64,000 nt of DNA. Origin: DATHKG01 sp035489435 (GTDB lineage Bacteria > Bacteroidota > Bacteroidia > Chitinophagales > Chitinophagaceae). Where the stretch lies: the NCBI GenBank assembly GCA_035489435.1, contig DATHKG010000023.1. One strand, given 5' to 3'. A model generated the notes under the pieces. It was not told the DNA's origin. It saw only the letters and a list, made by a program, of their open reading frames with translations, and did not search any database. Each line of letters begins with the position of its first letter. Position 1 is the first letter of the stretch. A program made the translations under genes and the position numbers. Below, in pieces: positions 34,625-44,718 of this stretch.

Positions 34625-37600
34625 TTAATTCAGTATCTCTACAATCGTCCCCTGGACCACATAATGAACCAATTTCCCAACAATCGGCTGTCCAAAACTC
34701 TGTGTTAGCACTTTCGCATAAGCATCCAGCTGTCCGGAATACTTCCCTGCGTAAAATTCACTCTGCGGGTTCATTGCCATTGATTCAAAATGCCCTGGGA
34801 AGCTTTTATGATCAATCAGCACAAGTCCTTTGTCTGTTTGCAATACCAGGTCAGCAATACCGGAAACCACCTGGCCGGAGTCAGGGCACATACTTGTAAG
34901 TGGTAGTTCGTGAAACATCGCTTGAGGCTTATAGGTATCCTGAATAAAGCTTGAGAACACTGCACACCGCCGGTCCAACTCTTCGAGAGATAAATATGCG
35001 GCCATTCCATAACCTTCTATCAAACCTGCTATCTTCTTCAATCGCACGGCCTGCGGCTGTGATGCCTGCCACGAAGTAATGACGTTGTGTACACAGGTTC
35101 CAAGATTCGCATATTGATCAACAGAAAGGTTATTGACATGAATCATTTCCTGCTTGTAGCCCAACAGCTTTATCAAAACGCCTGAGCCGTCCATATTTAA
35201 AGACGATGGACTGATGTATTTCAGGTCGTATGCTGTTGGAGTACATACAGCAGAGCGATAGATCTCAACAGTACCAGCCTTTTCATTTTGGTGGACATTA
35301 GCCATTAAATTGGCTAAATCTACCGCACTCAGAGCAGGTCTTTTGATTACCCTTGCAGTTATGCCTGGTGACTTCTCTCGCAACGATTTTTCTTCTTTGC
35401 CACCAAGCCAGGAGTTTAATTCTTCCGCATTTAGAAACCCGGTTATACCACCACGGCTATTGCTTTCCAACTCACAAAATGTTTCGCCGTTGAAAATTGG
35501 TAGCACGATATGATCACGTGCACGGGTCAACGCAACATACAGCAAGCGATCTTCTTCTTTTTGATTTCGTAATCCTGATCCCAGTCGCAAATCCAATTCG
35601 CCTGCACGGATATCAAGATCCTGGGAAACACCAGCCAGGCTTTTTTTCAGCGCAAACGGCCAGGGTAAAAAGATGATTTTCTGACCACTTAGCAAATTAC
35701 TGAGCCCGATATCCTGCGGATGAGAAACGTGAATCGTATTAAACAAAGTTCTGCAATAACCGGAATCATTCAACTTATTCATGGCAAAAACCACTGGCCA
35801 TTCAAGACCCTTTGCTTTATGCACAGTCATCAATACTACTGCATCCACACTCTGATCTGCCGGCACATCTTCGCAAGACAACAGGCTATTCAGAAAGCCC
35901 TGCATACTTGCTGCTATGCCAGCGATAGCAGATTGCTCCTCAAACTCAGCTGCCTGCGCTATCACTTCGTTTACTACAGCCATGCGCTTGCCCTCATCTC
36001 CCCATCGCGCGCAATAAGCCGGTAAACTTGTTGCTGAAATAAGATGCGTAATTGCCAGGCTAAGCGGCATCTGGTCCAATGCTTCTGCCTGCTCCAATAC
36101 AACCCTGGCTGCAGATGAATGCGCTGCCCATGTTAGATTACCAGTTTCGTTTTCAAGATGCTGTAACCGCATCGTGATTATTTCTTCCACGTTATCCACC
36201 GTGTCTTCCAGCAGCATCAGGTTTGCGGCAGCAAGAGAGTCGCGCGGATTAATTCTTAAGCGGATGAGGCTTGTTATCCAAAGTACTTCTGCCCGGGACG
36301 AAAGCCCAGACGATGGTGCAGCGACCTGTATGCCTAATGAACCAAGCATTTCCGCAGCTTGTGAAAGATGACTATTTGACCTGAATAAAATGGCTATATC
36401 TCCACCACGAATGACACGCATGCGGCAGAGTTCTTTGTCCCAGATCTGCCGGCCTGATTCAAGCAATTCCCTGACATAGATGCCCACAGCTCCAAATTTG
36501 CATTCATTGTTCATTTTTGGAAACTCAAGCAACTCCAGGGGTGCAGACGAATAAGATTTCTCCCGATTGAGTGCGTCTTTGCAAGGCTTAAGTACGATCT
36601 GTTCATCCTTCAAAAAATTGTTGAAAATACCTTTGAACATTTCATTGACAGCATGGACTAATCCGGGACGTGATCTATAACTCGTGTCCAGGTTATAACG
36701 TTTGTTGACAGGGTCTCTGTCCACCGACTGCATTGCTAGTTCAAACAGTTGACTGTCAGAATCGCGGAAACCATAGATCGCTTGCTTCGGATCCCCCACC
36801 CATAACGAGTCATTCACAAGCATACTTAGTTCGGAAAATATCGCCAGCTGTACCGGGCTTGAATCCTGGAACTCATCAACCATCACGAGCCGGTAACTAT
36901 TGCTGATCTCGTTTCTCACTATCTCATTTTCACGTAACATTTTTAAAAAAAGAATTTCCTGATCCGCAAAATCAATCAACCCCCTTTCTGCTTTGTATTG
37001 TTGATACGCATCAATCATTTGGAATGCCGTATCATAAAGCAAATAAATCAATCGCGTGTAATCTTCGGCGAACTCGACAGTTCGATGATATGTTGATACC
37101 AGGGCACATAATTCAGTGTACCACGGATTTTGCCTACCGAAGTTTACTCCCGGGGAAGCAGTCATCCCACTAAATTCTGCATATTCCCTAAGTACTCTTT
37201 TTTCACTCTTCTTTTGTAGTTCTTTGAGCGCCTCAAGATTTGATGTATCCTTTTGTGTCGGACTGCCTTCCGTCACCGATTGTTTACTCGCATGAATTTG
37301 TTCCCAAATTCGTTCGATTGAAAAACCTTCGTCTGTGTGTAAAAATTCCCTTGCCATGAGTATTGTTTCTTCCCTGGAACGTTGCATAGCTTCCATATCG
37401 AAACGATAAGCCCGGAATCTAATGGCCAGATTTTTTGCGAATTGAGGCCATAACGTTTTCAAATTGTTTTTTCCATGACTTGTATGCTGGGATGAAAACA
37501 GCGAAAACCTGGCTGACAGTTTATCTAATTCTGTTACTTGTCCAGGGTCCACTGCAATCTGCACGAACTCATCAAAAAAGCGGTCGGCCCCTGTCTCATC

Positions 37601-37900
37601 CAACACTCTCAGTTGAGGACTGATTCCAACTTCCAGGGCGAATTGTTCAACAAACCTGCTGCATACCGCATTTATTGTACCTATAGATGCGTTGGCCATG
37701 GATTGGGCCTTTTCAAATTCACCTCGTTTAATCAAACGCTTACGTACTCTCTCTTTTAATTCATCTGCAGATTTATTTGAAAACGTTGTGAGAATAACTT
37801 CTGAAGGTTTACCGTCACCAGTTATAAGGAATTCTGCCAATTCATGTGCAAGTGTATATGTCTTACCGGAACCAGCGCCGGCATTGAAGAATTTAATCAT
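34625..37900 (-). CDS. AddA-like UvrD helicase with C-terminal PD-(D/E)XK nuclease
   Basis: A 1091-residue protein. Walker A F-N-A-G-A-G-S-G-K-T is at the extreme N-terminus (residues 5-14). Motif Ia follows (I-L-T-T-F-S-N-K-S-A-D-E-L), motif II V-D-E-F-Q-D near 347, T-V-H-K-A-K-G-L-E-W-P-V-V and motif VI V-A-L-T-R-A-R-D. The C-terminal nuclease has G-I-A-D-L-V-L and L-I-D-H-K-S at about 1012-1033. AddA works with AddB to process double-strand ends. The partner gene ends nine bases upstream, forming a tight pair. It could be the host's own recombination machinery, but its position inside the island suggests a defence variant. A cellular AddAB elsewhere in the genome would settle this. Confidence 0.82.
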   Translation of the reverse strand: MIKFFNAGAGSGKTYTLAHELAEFLITGDGKPSEVILTTFSNKSADELKERVRKRLIKRGEFEKAQSMANASIGTINAVCSRFVEQFALEVGISPQLRVLDETGADRFFDEFVQIAVDPGQVTELDKLSARFSLFSSQHTSHGKNNLKTLWPQFAKNLAIRFRAYRFDMEAMQRSREETILMAREFLHTDEGFSIERIWEQIHASKQSVTEGSPTQKDTSNLEALKELQKKSEKRVLREYAEFSGMTASPGVNFGRQNPWYTELCALVSTYHRTVEFAEDYTRLIYLLYDTAFQMIDAYQQYKAERGLIDFADQEILFLKMLRENEIVRNEISNSYRLVMVDEFQDSSPVQLAIFSELSMLVNDSLWVGDPKQAIYGFRDSDSQLFELAMQSVDRDPVNKRYNLDTSYRSRPGLVHAVNEMFKGIFNNFLKDEQIVLKPCKDALNREKSYSSAPLELLEFPKMNNECKFGAVGIYVRELLESGRQIWDKELCRMRVIRGGDIAILFRSNSHLSQAAEMLGSLGIQVAAPSSGLSSRAEVLWITSLIRLRINPRDSLAAANLMLLEDTVDNVEEIITMRLQHLENETGNLTWAAHSSAARVVLEQAEALDQMPLSLAITHLISATSLPAYCARWGDEGKRMAVVNEVIAQAAEFEEQSAIAGIAASMQGFLNSLLSCEDVPADQSVDAVVLMTVHKAKGLEWPVVFAMNKLNDSGYCRTLFNTIHVSHPQDIGLSNLLSGQKIIFLPWPFALKKSLAGVSQDLDIRAGELDLRLGSGLRNQKEEDRLLYVALTRARDHIVLPIFNGETFCELESNSRGGITGFLNAEELNSWLGGKEEKSLREKSPGITARVIKRPALSAVDLANLMANVHQNEKAGTVEIYRSAVCTPTAYDLKYISPSSLNMDGSGVLIKLLGYKQEMIHVNNLSVDQYANLGTCVHNVITSWQASQPQAVRLKKIAGLIEGYGMAAYLSLEELDRRCAVFSSFIQDTYKPQAMFHELPLTSMCPDSGQVVSGIADLVLQTDKGLVLIDHKSFPGHFESMAMNPQSEFYAGKYSGQLDAYAKVLTQSFGQPIVGKLVHYVVQGTIVEILN

Positions 37901-37909
37901 GTCAAAAAA

Positions 37910-40597
37910 TCATTTAATGTTTCCAAAAAGCAAATCGTAATCGGCATCCCACGGAGTTTCTTTGTGTCCATCGTCATCCTGCGCCAGCGAATACAACCCC
38001 TCGCGATCTTGTGACTTAACATAGTCTAAGTCTGAAGTATCAGTCGCATATCCAAGCTCCAGCTTACCCGATTGAATTTCATGAAGACGGTATGCTAAGC
38101 CTTTCTGCACCTGTTGAATGGTTGTGTGAAAATCAACAGCTTCATCTGCTGCAATCTTTTCCGAATTAAAAATGTTGCTGGTAGCAGGTTCATCGCGCGT
38201 GAGTACTTTGGCTTTATTTACCAGGATATAACCTGACGCGATCGAATTCGGAGCGAGTTGTCGATACACGGCAAGCTGAAGATCTCTGCCGGTTACAATT
38301 TTTTCCCGGTATGTATTCACGGCATCTGACCATTTAAGATCAAAAATATAATCTCGGTTTTCTTTATTCAGAATTAGATCTGCCCACCCTTTGAATGCCT
38401 GTTCACCAATTTTACCGGTGAGTGCGACCTGGCTGCCAACAATCGAGAATTTGTTTGATACCACAAATTCGCGAAGACTTATCACTGATTTCACCAGCTG
38501 CTCAGTGTACGCTGACAACATTTGCCTTTCCCTTACTTCGAGAAAAGGAAATCCTTCTTCTGCCAGTATGTTGTTCAGAGTTGAACGTATGAGTTTCTGA
38601 AACCGGTCTTCATCATTCCAGCCAGGTGTATTTTGATTTTCGGAAGTAAATAATTTACGGATCACCCCATCAGCTATGTTGCCCCGAAGCTGTCGCGCTT
38701 CCGGAATATCAACAGAAGCGTAATGCCGCAGTTTAAGCTTGTAGCGAAAATACCAGGTGGCAGGATGTTGCAACATATTCTCTAAAGATGTGAAGGACTC
38801 TTCCTCAATGCTCCCGGTGCCTTTCGGGATATTGAGATATGTTACAGCTTTAGGCAATGATATACTCGTTGCCTTAGCCAGGAGTATTACATCAGAATCC
38901 CATGGCATGCTTGCCATTCCGGATTGATAAGATTTCGTAATAACCTCCATGTTGATTTTGCACTTCAACTCTTCCAGGCAAAACGGAGCTATTACATTGA
39001 CTCCATTAATTCGTTCAGGCACCACAATTACTAACCTTTCTTTCGCGGACAGAATCATTCGTTTCAAACCGTGCGCATATATTTTTGCTTCGAAAGCTTC
39101 GTCCTGTACCTCCCAACCCTGGTTGAGGAAATAATCTTTTTCCTCCTTATACCAATGCATGCTGAGACATGTTTTGGATTCTCGCCACGAGGCATTCATC
39201 CATAAAATATCCTGGCTGGCTGTCCAAACTGCGCCAGGTTCGTTTACCACATTTTCTGAACCGCATTGCGCTTCTGTGATTACGGAAGGCGCTTCCAGGA
39301 ATATCTGGGATTGAAGTCGCTCGAGGCGACCAGGTGAAATTAATCTGTCTTCTTGTGTAAGTGTGAAATTTAATCGTTGGCACAGCACCGATAGATTAGC
39401 CAATTGAACAGAGCTCTTTTTATCGGTTGCAGCCCGTTGTAAAGACCACTTTTCGAGTTTAGAATAAACGTCTTTTAAAAATTCAACATCGAAGGAAACA
39501 GGGCCGAGCTTCTTTTTATTTTGTAACCAGAAATTTATCGCTTTTGTCTTTACTATTGGTTGCGGTAAATCTTTTATTTTCTCGATATGTGTATCGATTG
39601 CACTCTGCCATTCCGGATGATCGAACCCAGGCTTTTCGGCGAATAGCCCTGCTAATTCTCTCGCAAGTGTGCGTGAGAATGGTGAAGCAGGTGCATTTAG
39701 AAATGCCAACACCTGCCTTGGGTCAGCCGGACTGCGAAACATGGCCGTTGCAAGAAAGAAAAGTTGTGAAATCTCTCCGGTGCCTGAAGCGGGTTGCCAG
39801 TAGCCAACGGGTCTTTTGGCAGATAGCTTCAGTCCGTGCAATAGCCCATGATCCTGGTTGACGATTAAAGGTTTCCACTTTCCTATTTCCTGCATGGCAT
39901 GGATGGCATTTGCAGCAGCCATATCATCGGGGAAATGCAGAATTAATAAGGAATTATCTCCTTGAAGTGTTAATGATTTATCTTCTTTACTGAATGACCG
40001 CTGCAATACACTAAGATCTGTTCCTGATTTTGCTTTTGGAGTCGCTGGCTTTTCTGTGATGAGTATGTTTGAAGGCAGATGTCGAATCAATTGCTTGAAC
40101 AGTTCAGGGAAGAATTTTAAGTCATTGATTAATTCTACGCTGGCATCAGGTAACGATGATCCAGGGAGTTCTTCGAAGATAGCATTGATACGATCAGGCA
40201 AGCCTGCCCCTGCGGCGTTCAGTTGTGTTTCAATTCTCAGCAGCTCCTGCATGCGTCGCGGGAGATTTGAATTATTAACAGATGGATTCCAGCCAGACAT
40301 TCGCCAGCTATCCCAGAGTTCGAGGATGCGGCGTGACAGTCCGAGCGAATCCGTTTTCCAGGAAGCTTCGAATGGGATCTGACTTTCGGGCAGTTCCGCC
40401 AGGAGAGCTTTCAGTTTCAGGATCCGGTCCATCGCGTGAATTTGCGGACGTTGCAGGCCGAGATGAAGTTCAATAAAGTTGACAAATTTTTCGGGGCCGG
40501 CCAGTAGAACGCCGGCATGCGTACCGGGGTCGCAGTTGCTGCAATGGGCAACGGTTTTATCTCCGTCGAGGCCGAGAAATATAGAAAGACTCTTCAT
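37910..40597 (-). CDS. AddB-like PD-(D/E)XK nuclease subunit
   Basis: An 895-residue protein, a little shorter than typical Bacteroidota AddB. No Walker A motif is seen, as expected for the inactive helicase-like half. The nuclease domain is C-terminal: G-E-Q-A-F-K-G-W-A-D-L, then Y-I-F-D-L-K-W (D and D-x-K) at about 730-752, followed by the Q-x-x-x-Y motif in G-R-D-L-Q-L-A-V-Y-R-Q. The N-terminus has an unusual cysteine pair (C-S-N-C near residue 20). Operon with the AddA-like gene. In the complex the two nuclease sites would cut the two strands of unwound DNA. Confidence 0.78.
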   Translation of the reverse strand: MKSLSIFLGLDGDKTVAHCSNCDPGTHAGVLLAGPEKFVNFIELHLGLQRPQIHAMDRILKLKALLAELPESQIPFEASWKTDSLGLSRRILELWDSWRMSGWNPSVNNSNLPRRMQELLRIETQLNAAGAGLPDRINAIFEELPGSSLPDASVELINDLKFFPELFKQLIRHLPSNILITEKPATPKAKSGTDLSVLQRSFSKEDKSLTLQGDNSLLILHFPDDMAAANAIHAMQEIGKWKPLIVNQDHGLLHGLKLSAKRPVGYWQPASGTGEISQLFFLATAMFRSPADPRQVLAFLNAPASPFSRTLARELAGLFAEKPGFDHPEWQSAIDTHIEKIKDLPQPIVKTKAINFWLQNKKKLGPVSFDVEFLKDVYSKLEKWSLQRAATDKKSSVQLANLSVLCQRLNFTLTQEDRLISPGRLERLQSQIFLEAPSVITEAQCGSENVVNEPGAVWTASQDILWMNASWRESKTCLSMHWYKEEKDYFLNQGWEVQDEAFEAKIYAHGLKRMILSAKERLVIVVPERINGVNVIAPFCLEELKCKINMEVITKSYQSGMASMPWDSDVILLAKATSISLPKAVTYLNIPKGTGSIEEESFTSLENMLQHPATWYFRYKLKLRHYASVDIPEARQLRGNIADGVIRKLFTSENQNTPGWNDEDRFQKLIRSTLNNILAEEGFPFLEVRERQMLSAYTEQLVKSVISLREFVVSNKFSIVGSQVALTGKIGEQAFKGWADLILNKENRDYIFDLKWSDAVNTYREKIVTGRDLQLAVYRQLAPNSIASGYILVNKAKVLTRDEPATSNIFNSEKIAADEAVDFHTTIQQVQKGLAYRLHEIQSGKLELGYATDTSDLDYVKSQDREGLYSLAQDDDGHKETPWDADYDLLFGNIK

Positions 40598-40760
40598 ATG
40601 GCTTTTTGTGGACGTAATGAACTTTATAAACGGATTTTCAGGGCTTTATTGTACTGAACACATTGCTAACGTATCATTCGCCCTCAATTAGTTTGTGATG
40701 GCGATGGCATGTACCCACTATCTGGACAGTTTCAATAGATTTTCCCAAGTCAAACATTCG

Positions 40761-41249
40761 TTATACTTCAAATATGTAGTCATTATTGATTAACCAGCTT
40801 CTGGCTATTTCAATAAATTTTTCAATTGGCTCGCTGGCGAGTTCAAGGTAGTGTTCGTCAAGCAAGTCGAAATCATCAGAAAGGAAACCAGTTATAGTTT
40901 GAACATCTGGCTGTTTATACAACCGCGTAGGTGTTATCCTGTAGAAAAGCCTTCCATGCAACCCTGCACCTATCTGCAGTTTTGCACCAATCACTGGTAC
41001 AACGGTCATGTGGCTATATGAAGGTTGATTTGTGATATAGGTACTATCGCTAAACTTCAGCTCCAATACTGTAAAATGGTCAATTTTAAAGAATTCAGGT
41101 GCGAGGTCGAAACAACCATATGTTGTACGTAACATTTCCATCACTTCATGTATAAGTTTCAGTCTGTGCGGGACAGTCCTTTGTCGAGCATCGCATGCGA
41201 AGCCGGTGATTTGGAACAGCTGCATAACAACCTTTATTCTCTCTGACAT
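40761..41249 (-). CDS. 162-residue hypothetical protein
   Basis: No family recognised. The sequence is soluble, with a basic N-terminus (M-S-E-R-I-K-V-V-M-Q-L-F), a beta-rich middle (F-T-V-L-E-L-K-F-S-D, L-Q-I-G-A-G-L-H-G-R-L-F-Y-R-I) and an acidic C-terminus (D-D-F-D-L-L-D-E). It is on the same strand as the AddB-like gene, 163 bases upstream, so a common transcript is possible. Composition looks like a real protein rather than a shadow, and there is no better frame on either strand. Confidence 0.55.
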   Translation of the reverse strand: MSERIKVVMQLFQITGFACDARQRTVPHRLKLIHEVMEMLRTTYGCFDLAPEFFKIDHFTVLELKFSDSTYITNQPSYSHMTVVPVIGAKLQIGAGLHGRLFYRITPTRLYKQPDVQTITGFLSDDFDLLDEHYLELASEPIEKFIEIARSWLINNDYIFEV

Positions 41250-41578
41250 ATGATGAAGTTAGAATTGCTTTGGAATGCAAGGCTCGATGTGGACATCTTA
41301 AAATATACACTTTTGTGAGCATCATTTGTTCAATGAATGTTAACAATGACAGAGATTGTTAAAAACTCAAGAAGTGCTCATTCTTTTAAAGGATTAATGA
41401 ATAACAAAAGTAGAATCCCAAAAATTTTCTATGTTTTCATGCGTTTAGGTGAAAGCGCCGGTGATGCACAGAAGCGTTAGCGATCGTTAAAATTAGATAG
41501 TGCCAATAATGACGAACCACTTTTACAAAATCAAAAGAGTCTTGCACAACTAACCGTCCCTTAAAGATCTAACGAAGT
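41250..41578. other. 329-base gap between divergent genes
   Basis: No gene or strong hairpin. Presumably holds the divergent promoters for the genes at 41249 (leftward) and 41579 (rightward). Confidence 0.35.
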
Positions 41579-42103
41579 ATGAAGAACAACTTTGATGAAA
41601 TTGAACTAAAATTAATTAGAACATTAAATGATTTTCTAAGGGAAGCCAAATCACACGGAGTGGCTAGCATCGAACCGTGGAATAATAAAATGTGGACAAG
41701 AGGTCTGCAAGAAAAGATATGTAGATTAGGATTGGATGAAGATTACGGAGTTGCCCCAAACATAGGGATCAAAGCATGGCTATACGACATTGTCTGGTAC
41801 GTGGAGGACTCTAAAAACAGGCTGATAAAGATTCCCCTAATTGTTGAATGCGAATGGAATCTTCGTTACGACGAGATACAATACGATTTTGAAAAACTCC
41901 TGGTTGGAAATGCTGAGAGAAGATTAATGATATGTCAGTGTCCACGGAAAGGGATAGAGCAGTTAATCAGTAATCTTGTAACAGCTATAGATCTATTCCA
42001 GGAGAACCACGGCGATAAATTTTTGATTGCTGTGTTGGATAGCGACACAGAGGACGAGTTTATTTTTAGGACATTTACAAAACCACCCCTAGTGAAAAAA
42101 TAG
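41579..42103 (+). CDS. 174-residue protein with restriction-endonuclease-like pattern, unknown
   Basis: No named family recognised. The middle has a PD-(D/E)XK-like arrangement: Y-D-I-V-W-Y with D70, then L-I-V-E-C-E-W with E90/E92, followed by a helix (I-Q-Y-D-F-E-K-L-L) and a strand (R-L-M-I-C-Q). A lysine in the ExK position is replaced by W/E, so activity is doubtful or uses another residue. It starts 330 bases from the divergent neighbour and 183 bases before another nuclease-family gene on the same strand. Fold suggestion only. Confidence 0.55.
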   Translation: MKNNFDEIELKLIRTLNDFLREAKSHGVASIEPWNNKMWTRGLQEKICRLGLDEDYGVAPNIGIKAWLYDIVWYVEDSKNRLIKIPLIVECEWNLRYDEIQYDFEKLLVGNAERRLMICQCPRKGIEQLISNLVTAIDLFQENHGDKFLIAVLDSDTEDEFIFRTFTKPPLVKK

Positions 42104-42286
42104 GCGATAAAAAATGGTTGTCCTGCATTAGTTTGGGCGCCAAGCAAATAATCAGGAACCTTGTCAACGCTTTCACAACTCTTTTTCTAATACACAGTCA
42201 AGGTTGATTCCCCATAAAGAGAGACAGACAATTAACTCTCACTTGTATCGTTAAGTGTCAATATTTCATCAAACAAACTTAGACAT

Positions 42287-43510
42287 ATGGTTCTATCCTA
42301 CAAACTACCAGCACTACTTGAGGCAGTGTCTCGTATAATAAAACAGGAAGCGGAGATAGAAAGGATCAAGGGAGAAAAATTCAATATTTTTTCTGTTCTC
42401 AAGATGGAATCAAAGGAAAACGGGACACACTCCGCTTTCTTAGTGGAACTCCTCAACCCAAAGGGAACGCATCTTAAAGGCCCCATATTTCTTCAGCTAT
42501 TTTTAGAAAATTTAAATCTCCAAGACGTTATACATCTCGAGACTGCAAAAGTAAGCGCGGAAGTTGATATCGGACCACTAGATGAAGCTAACAAAACTGG
42601 CGGCAGAATTGACATCTATCTATGGGACCGTAAAGGAAATACGATTTGCATTGAAAACAAGATTTATGCAGGGGATCAAAAGTATCAAATCGAGAGGTAT
42701 TGCAATTATATCAAGGATAAGTCTAAAGGTAAGGTGATCTATTTAAATCTGCATGGCTGCGAACCCTCAGATGGGAGCAAAGGAAAATTAACAAATGGCA
42801 ATGACTTTCACGTTATCTCGTATAAAAGTGAAATTAAAAGGTGGCTAGAGGCTTGTTTAAAAGAATGTAGTGAGCAACCAATTTTGAGAGAAACTATTCG
42901 ACAATATTTAATATTAATTAAGAAAATGACCTCAACAACTGACAATCAACATCAGGCCGAGCTGTTACAATTGCTTGCTGCGAACCTCCAGGAAGCATCA
43001 TTTGTTAGCAGTAACTTTGAAAAGGCAAAACAGCTGATCGCAGAAAACGTACGTCAAACTGTTATCAAACAACTTTCTAATCGTTTAAACGATTTGACTA
43101 TCGCTATTGGGAAAGATATCTCTGAGAAATATGCCCAAGTCTGGGTTTACCTCCCTGAGTTTGGACATAAGAACGTTTGCTTTGGAATAGAGGCTTTTAA
43201 TGGTTTGGGGAACTATGGCGGTGACCTTTATATTGGCATTTTCAATCCCGAACCAAATAGTATAAGTTCTTATGGGGGAATGGAAAAGAGCGAGGGTGAG
43301 CACTGGAGTCTACTGTCTTTTATAACATTCGAGGGTTCGAATATCAATCTCGGCAACACTGAATTACTTGCTCAGATACAATCGGATACCGATTTTACAA
43401 AACGATTAATTGATTCTATCGTTGAATTTATTATTCAATATATTATCCAGCACAAAGCTAATCTACATGCTTGGCTGGTTGCTAATACACGGCCAGAGTT
43501 GAACAATTGA
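42287..43510 (+). CDS. PD-(D/E)XK nuclease superfamily protein (PDDEXK_4 type)
   Basis: A 407-residue protein. The N-terminal region shows the hallmark of this family: N-I-F-S-V-L, then E-N-G-T-H-S-A-F-L-V-E-L-L-N-P near residues 44-58. The catalytic core is G-R-I-D-I-Y-L (D109), I-C-I-E-N-K-I-Y-A-G-D-Q (E123, K125, Q131), with a following strand K-V-I-Y-L-N-L. These proteins are common next to prophages and defence genes; the target is usually unknown. The C-terminal half (F-G-I-E-A-F-N-G-L-G-N-Y-G-G-D-L-Y) is a separate domain, possibly a sensor. It is the last gene of the island before the right flanking repeat. Confidence 0.8.
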   Translation: MVLSYKLPALLEAVSRIIKQEAEIERIKGEKFNIFSVLKMESKENGTHSAFLVELLNPKGTHLKGPIFLQLFLENLNLQDVIHLETAKVSAEVDIGPLDEANKTGGRIDIYLWDRKGNTICIENKIYAGDQKYQIERYCNYIKDKSKGKVIYLNLHGCEPSDGSKGKLTNGNDFHVISYKSEIKRWLEACLKECSEQPILRETIRQYLILIKKMTSTTDNQHQAELLQLLAANLQEASFVSSNFEKAKQLIAENVRQTVIKQLSNRLNDLTIAIGKDISEKYAQVWVYLPEFGHKNVCFGIEAFNGLGNYGGDLYIGIFNPEPNSISSYGGMEKSEGEHWSLLSFITFEGSNINLGNTELLAQIQSDTDFTKRLIDSIVEFIIQYIIQHKANLHAWLVANTRPELNN

Positions 43511-44042
43511 AGACTGATCTCAAACCTGTATACATAGCTGACCCTTGTATTCAGACGACAATAGGACTGTCGAGGAAGTATTGCTAGTTTAATAATTACT
43601 AAATTAGGTTTATATTGTAAGTAGTTTGACTGTGCAGCTAAAGAAAATAGTTCAGCTCTTTCTTTGATATAACCTCAACATAATCTATTAACGGCCACAC
43701 CAGTTGCTTTTTTGACTTACATACTCCGCTGCGCAAAACATTCTTGTTGATTCATATTTCTATTTGATTGACCCAGGACGAGTATGTGAATGTAAAATGC
43801 ATTTTGATTTAATTTTATGAGGCTAGCCAATAGCTGACAATATAATGCTGTGGACGGTTAGGCTATCGACTATCAGATGTAAATGCTTTCTGGGGTATTT
43901 GCGAAGCCCTTTGAGAAAGGACAAGTCTTTTGTTTAAAAATTGTTGTAGATAGTAGTAATATTAGCTATACCCGTAGCCATGAGGACCAGCATGCAGATA
44001 TTGTTCTCAAGCGGGCAAGAAGTTCCTGATACTTGACACTTT
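43511..44042. other. gene-less right boundary of the defence island
   Basis: About 530 AT-rich bases with no supported gene on either strand. It includes the right copy of the flanking direct repeat (43602-43621). No integrase, tRNA gene or inverted terminal repeat is visible. Confidence 0.4.
43602..43621 (+). repeat. right copy of island-flanking direct repeat (possible att-like site)
   Basis: AATTAGGTTTATATTGTAAG; differs from the left copy (11081-11100) at only two of 20 positions and is in the same orientation. It lies 92 bases after the stop of the last island gene. Confidence 0.35.
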
Positions 44043-44711
44043 TTATTGCAATCTAAAAACAGTACCACGATAAAAATTAGCACCTGTTGACGTTTCTACG
44101 GTTAATGTTCTGGGATTGGTAATGCGAAATTTAATCATTCCTGTTGCTCCTAATTTATAGCCTGGCATATAAGACCATTCCGCAAAAATATAATTCCCTA
44201 TTTGTTTGCCATGCATGATTGTCGGTGTTGATAGTTCGTTTGAACTTGTCCACCAAACCTGACTTCCAATTTTATTGATGACATATACCACACCTAAATT
44301 ATCTTTATAAGTCCCGGCTGTAAAGTTATTAACAGCTGAACCCCCTACTAATTGCCCATATGAGTATCCTAAAGGCGAAACCTGGTCATGTGTAGCCCCA
44401 ACACCAGCTATTAGGTCCCTATTATTTCGTACGGTCTTTAAAGCAGCATTAAGTTCCCAATTAAGTTTCTGGTCCATTTTATATTGCTCAGTATTGCGTT
44501 GAATTAAAGCATATAAATAAACCTCAGCCTTCCTGTAATTTTTGTCTCTGAGGGATTTATCGGCTTCTCTAAATAAAGCAGCGTTTGTAAGAATGGGTTC
44601 TTGTGAATTAGCTTTAATGATTGGATAAAATAAACCAATACCGACAATAAAGAACCAAAATAATCCTGATTTTGTTCTTTCTAACCAGGTCTCATTCATT
44701 AGCTGTTTCAT
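44043..44711 (-). CDS. 222-residue membrane-anchored or secreted hypothetical protein
   Basis: A hydrophobic segment at about residues 16-36 (L-F-W-F-F-I-V-G-I-G-L-F-Y-P) may be a membrane anchor or signal. Next comes a tetratricopeptide-like stretch (A-L-F-R-E-A-D-K-S-L-R-D-K-N-Y-R-K-A-E-V-Y-L), then a beta-rich C-terminal half (G-V-V-Y-V-I-N-K-I-G-S-Q-V-W-W). I do not recognise a family. A small membrane-protein frame ends seven bases upstream, so the two are probably co-transcribed. Confidence 0.6.
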   Translation of the reverse strand: MKQLMNETWLERTKSGLFWFFIVGIGLFYPIIKANSQEPILTNAALFREADKSLRDKNYRKAEVYLYALIQRNTEQYKMDQKLNWELNAALKTVRNNRDLIAGVGATHDQVSPLGYSYGQLVGGSAVNNFTAGTYKDNLGVVYVINKIGSQVWWTSSNELSTPTIMHGKQIGNYIFAEWSYMPGYKLGATGMIKFRITNPRTLTVETSTGANFYRGTVFRLQ

Positions 44712-44718
44712 ATTGCAA

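Noticed and set aside
34429..34899. 156-codon rightward gene overlapping the AddA-like gene
   Set aside because: The second half is antisense to the AddA-like nuclease domain; only the first ~65 codons could be a remnant, noted under the gap.
12185..43510. BREX or type I-III restriction-modification system
   Set aside because: No PglZ, PglX, BrxC or DNA methyltransferase motif was found in any reading frame of the island.
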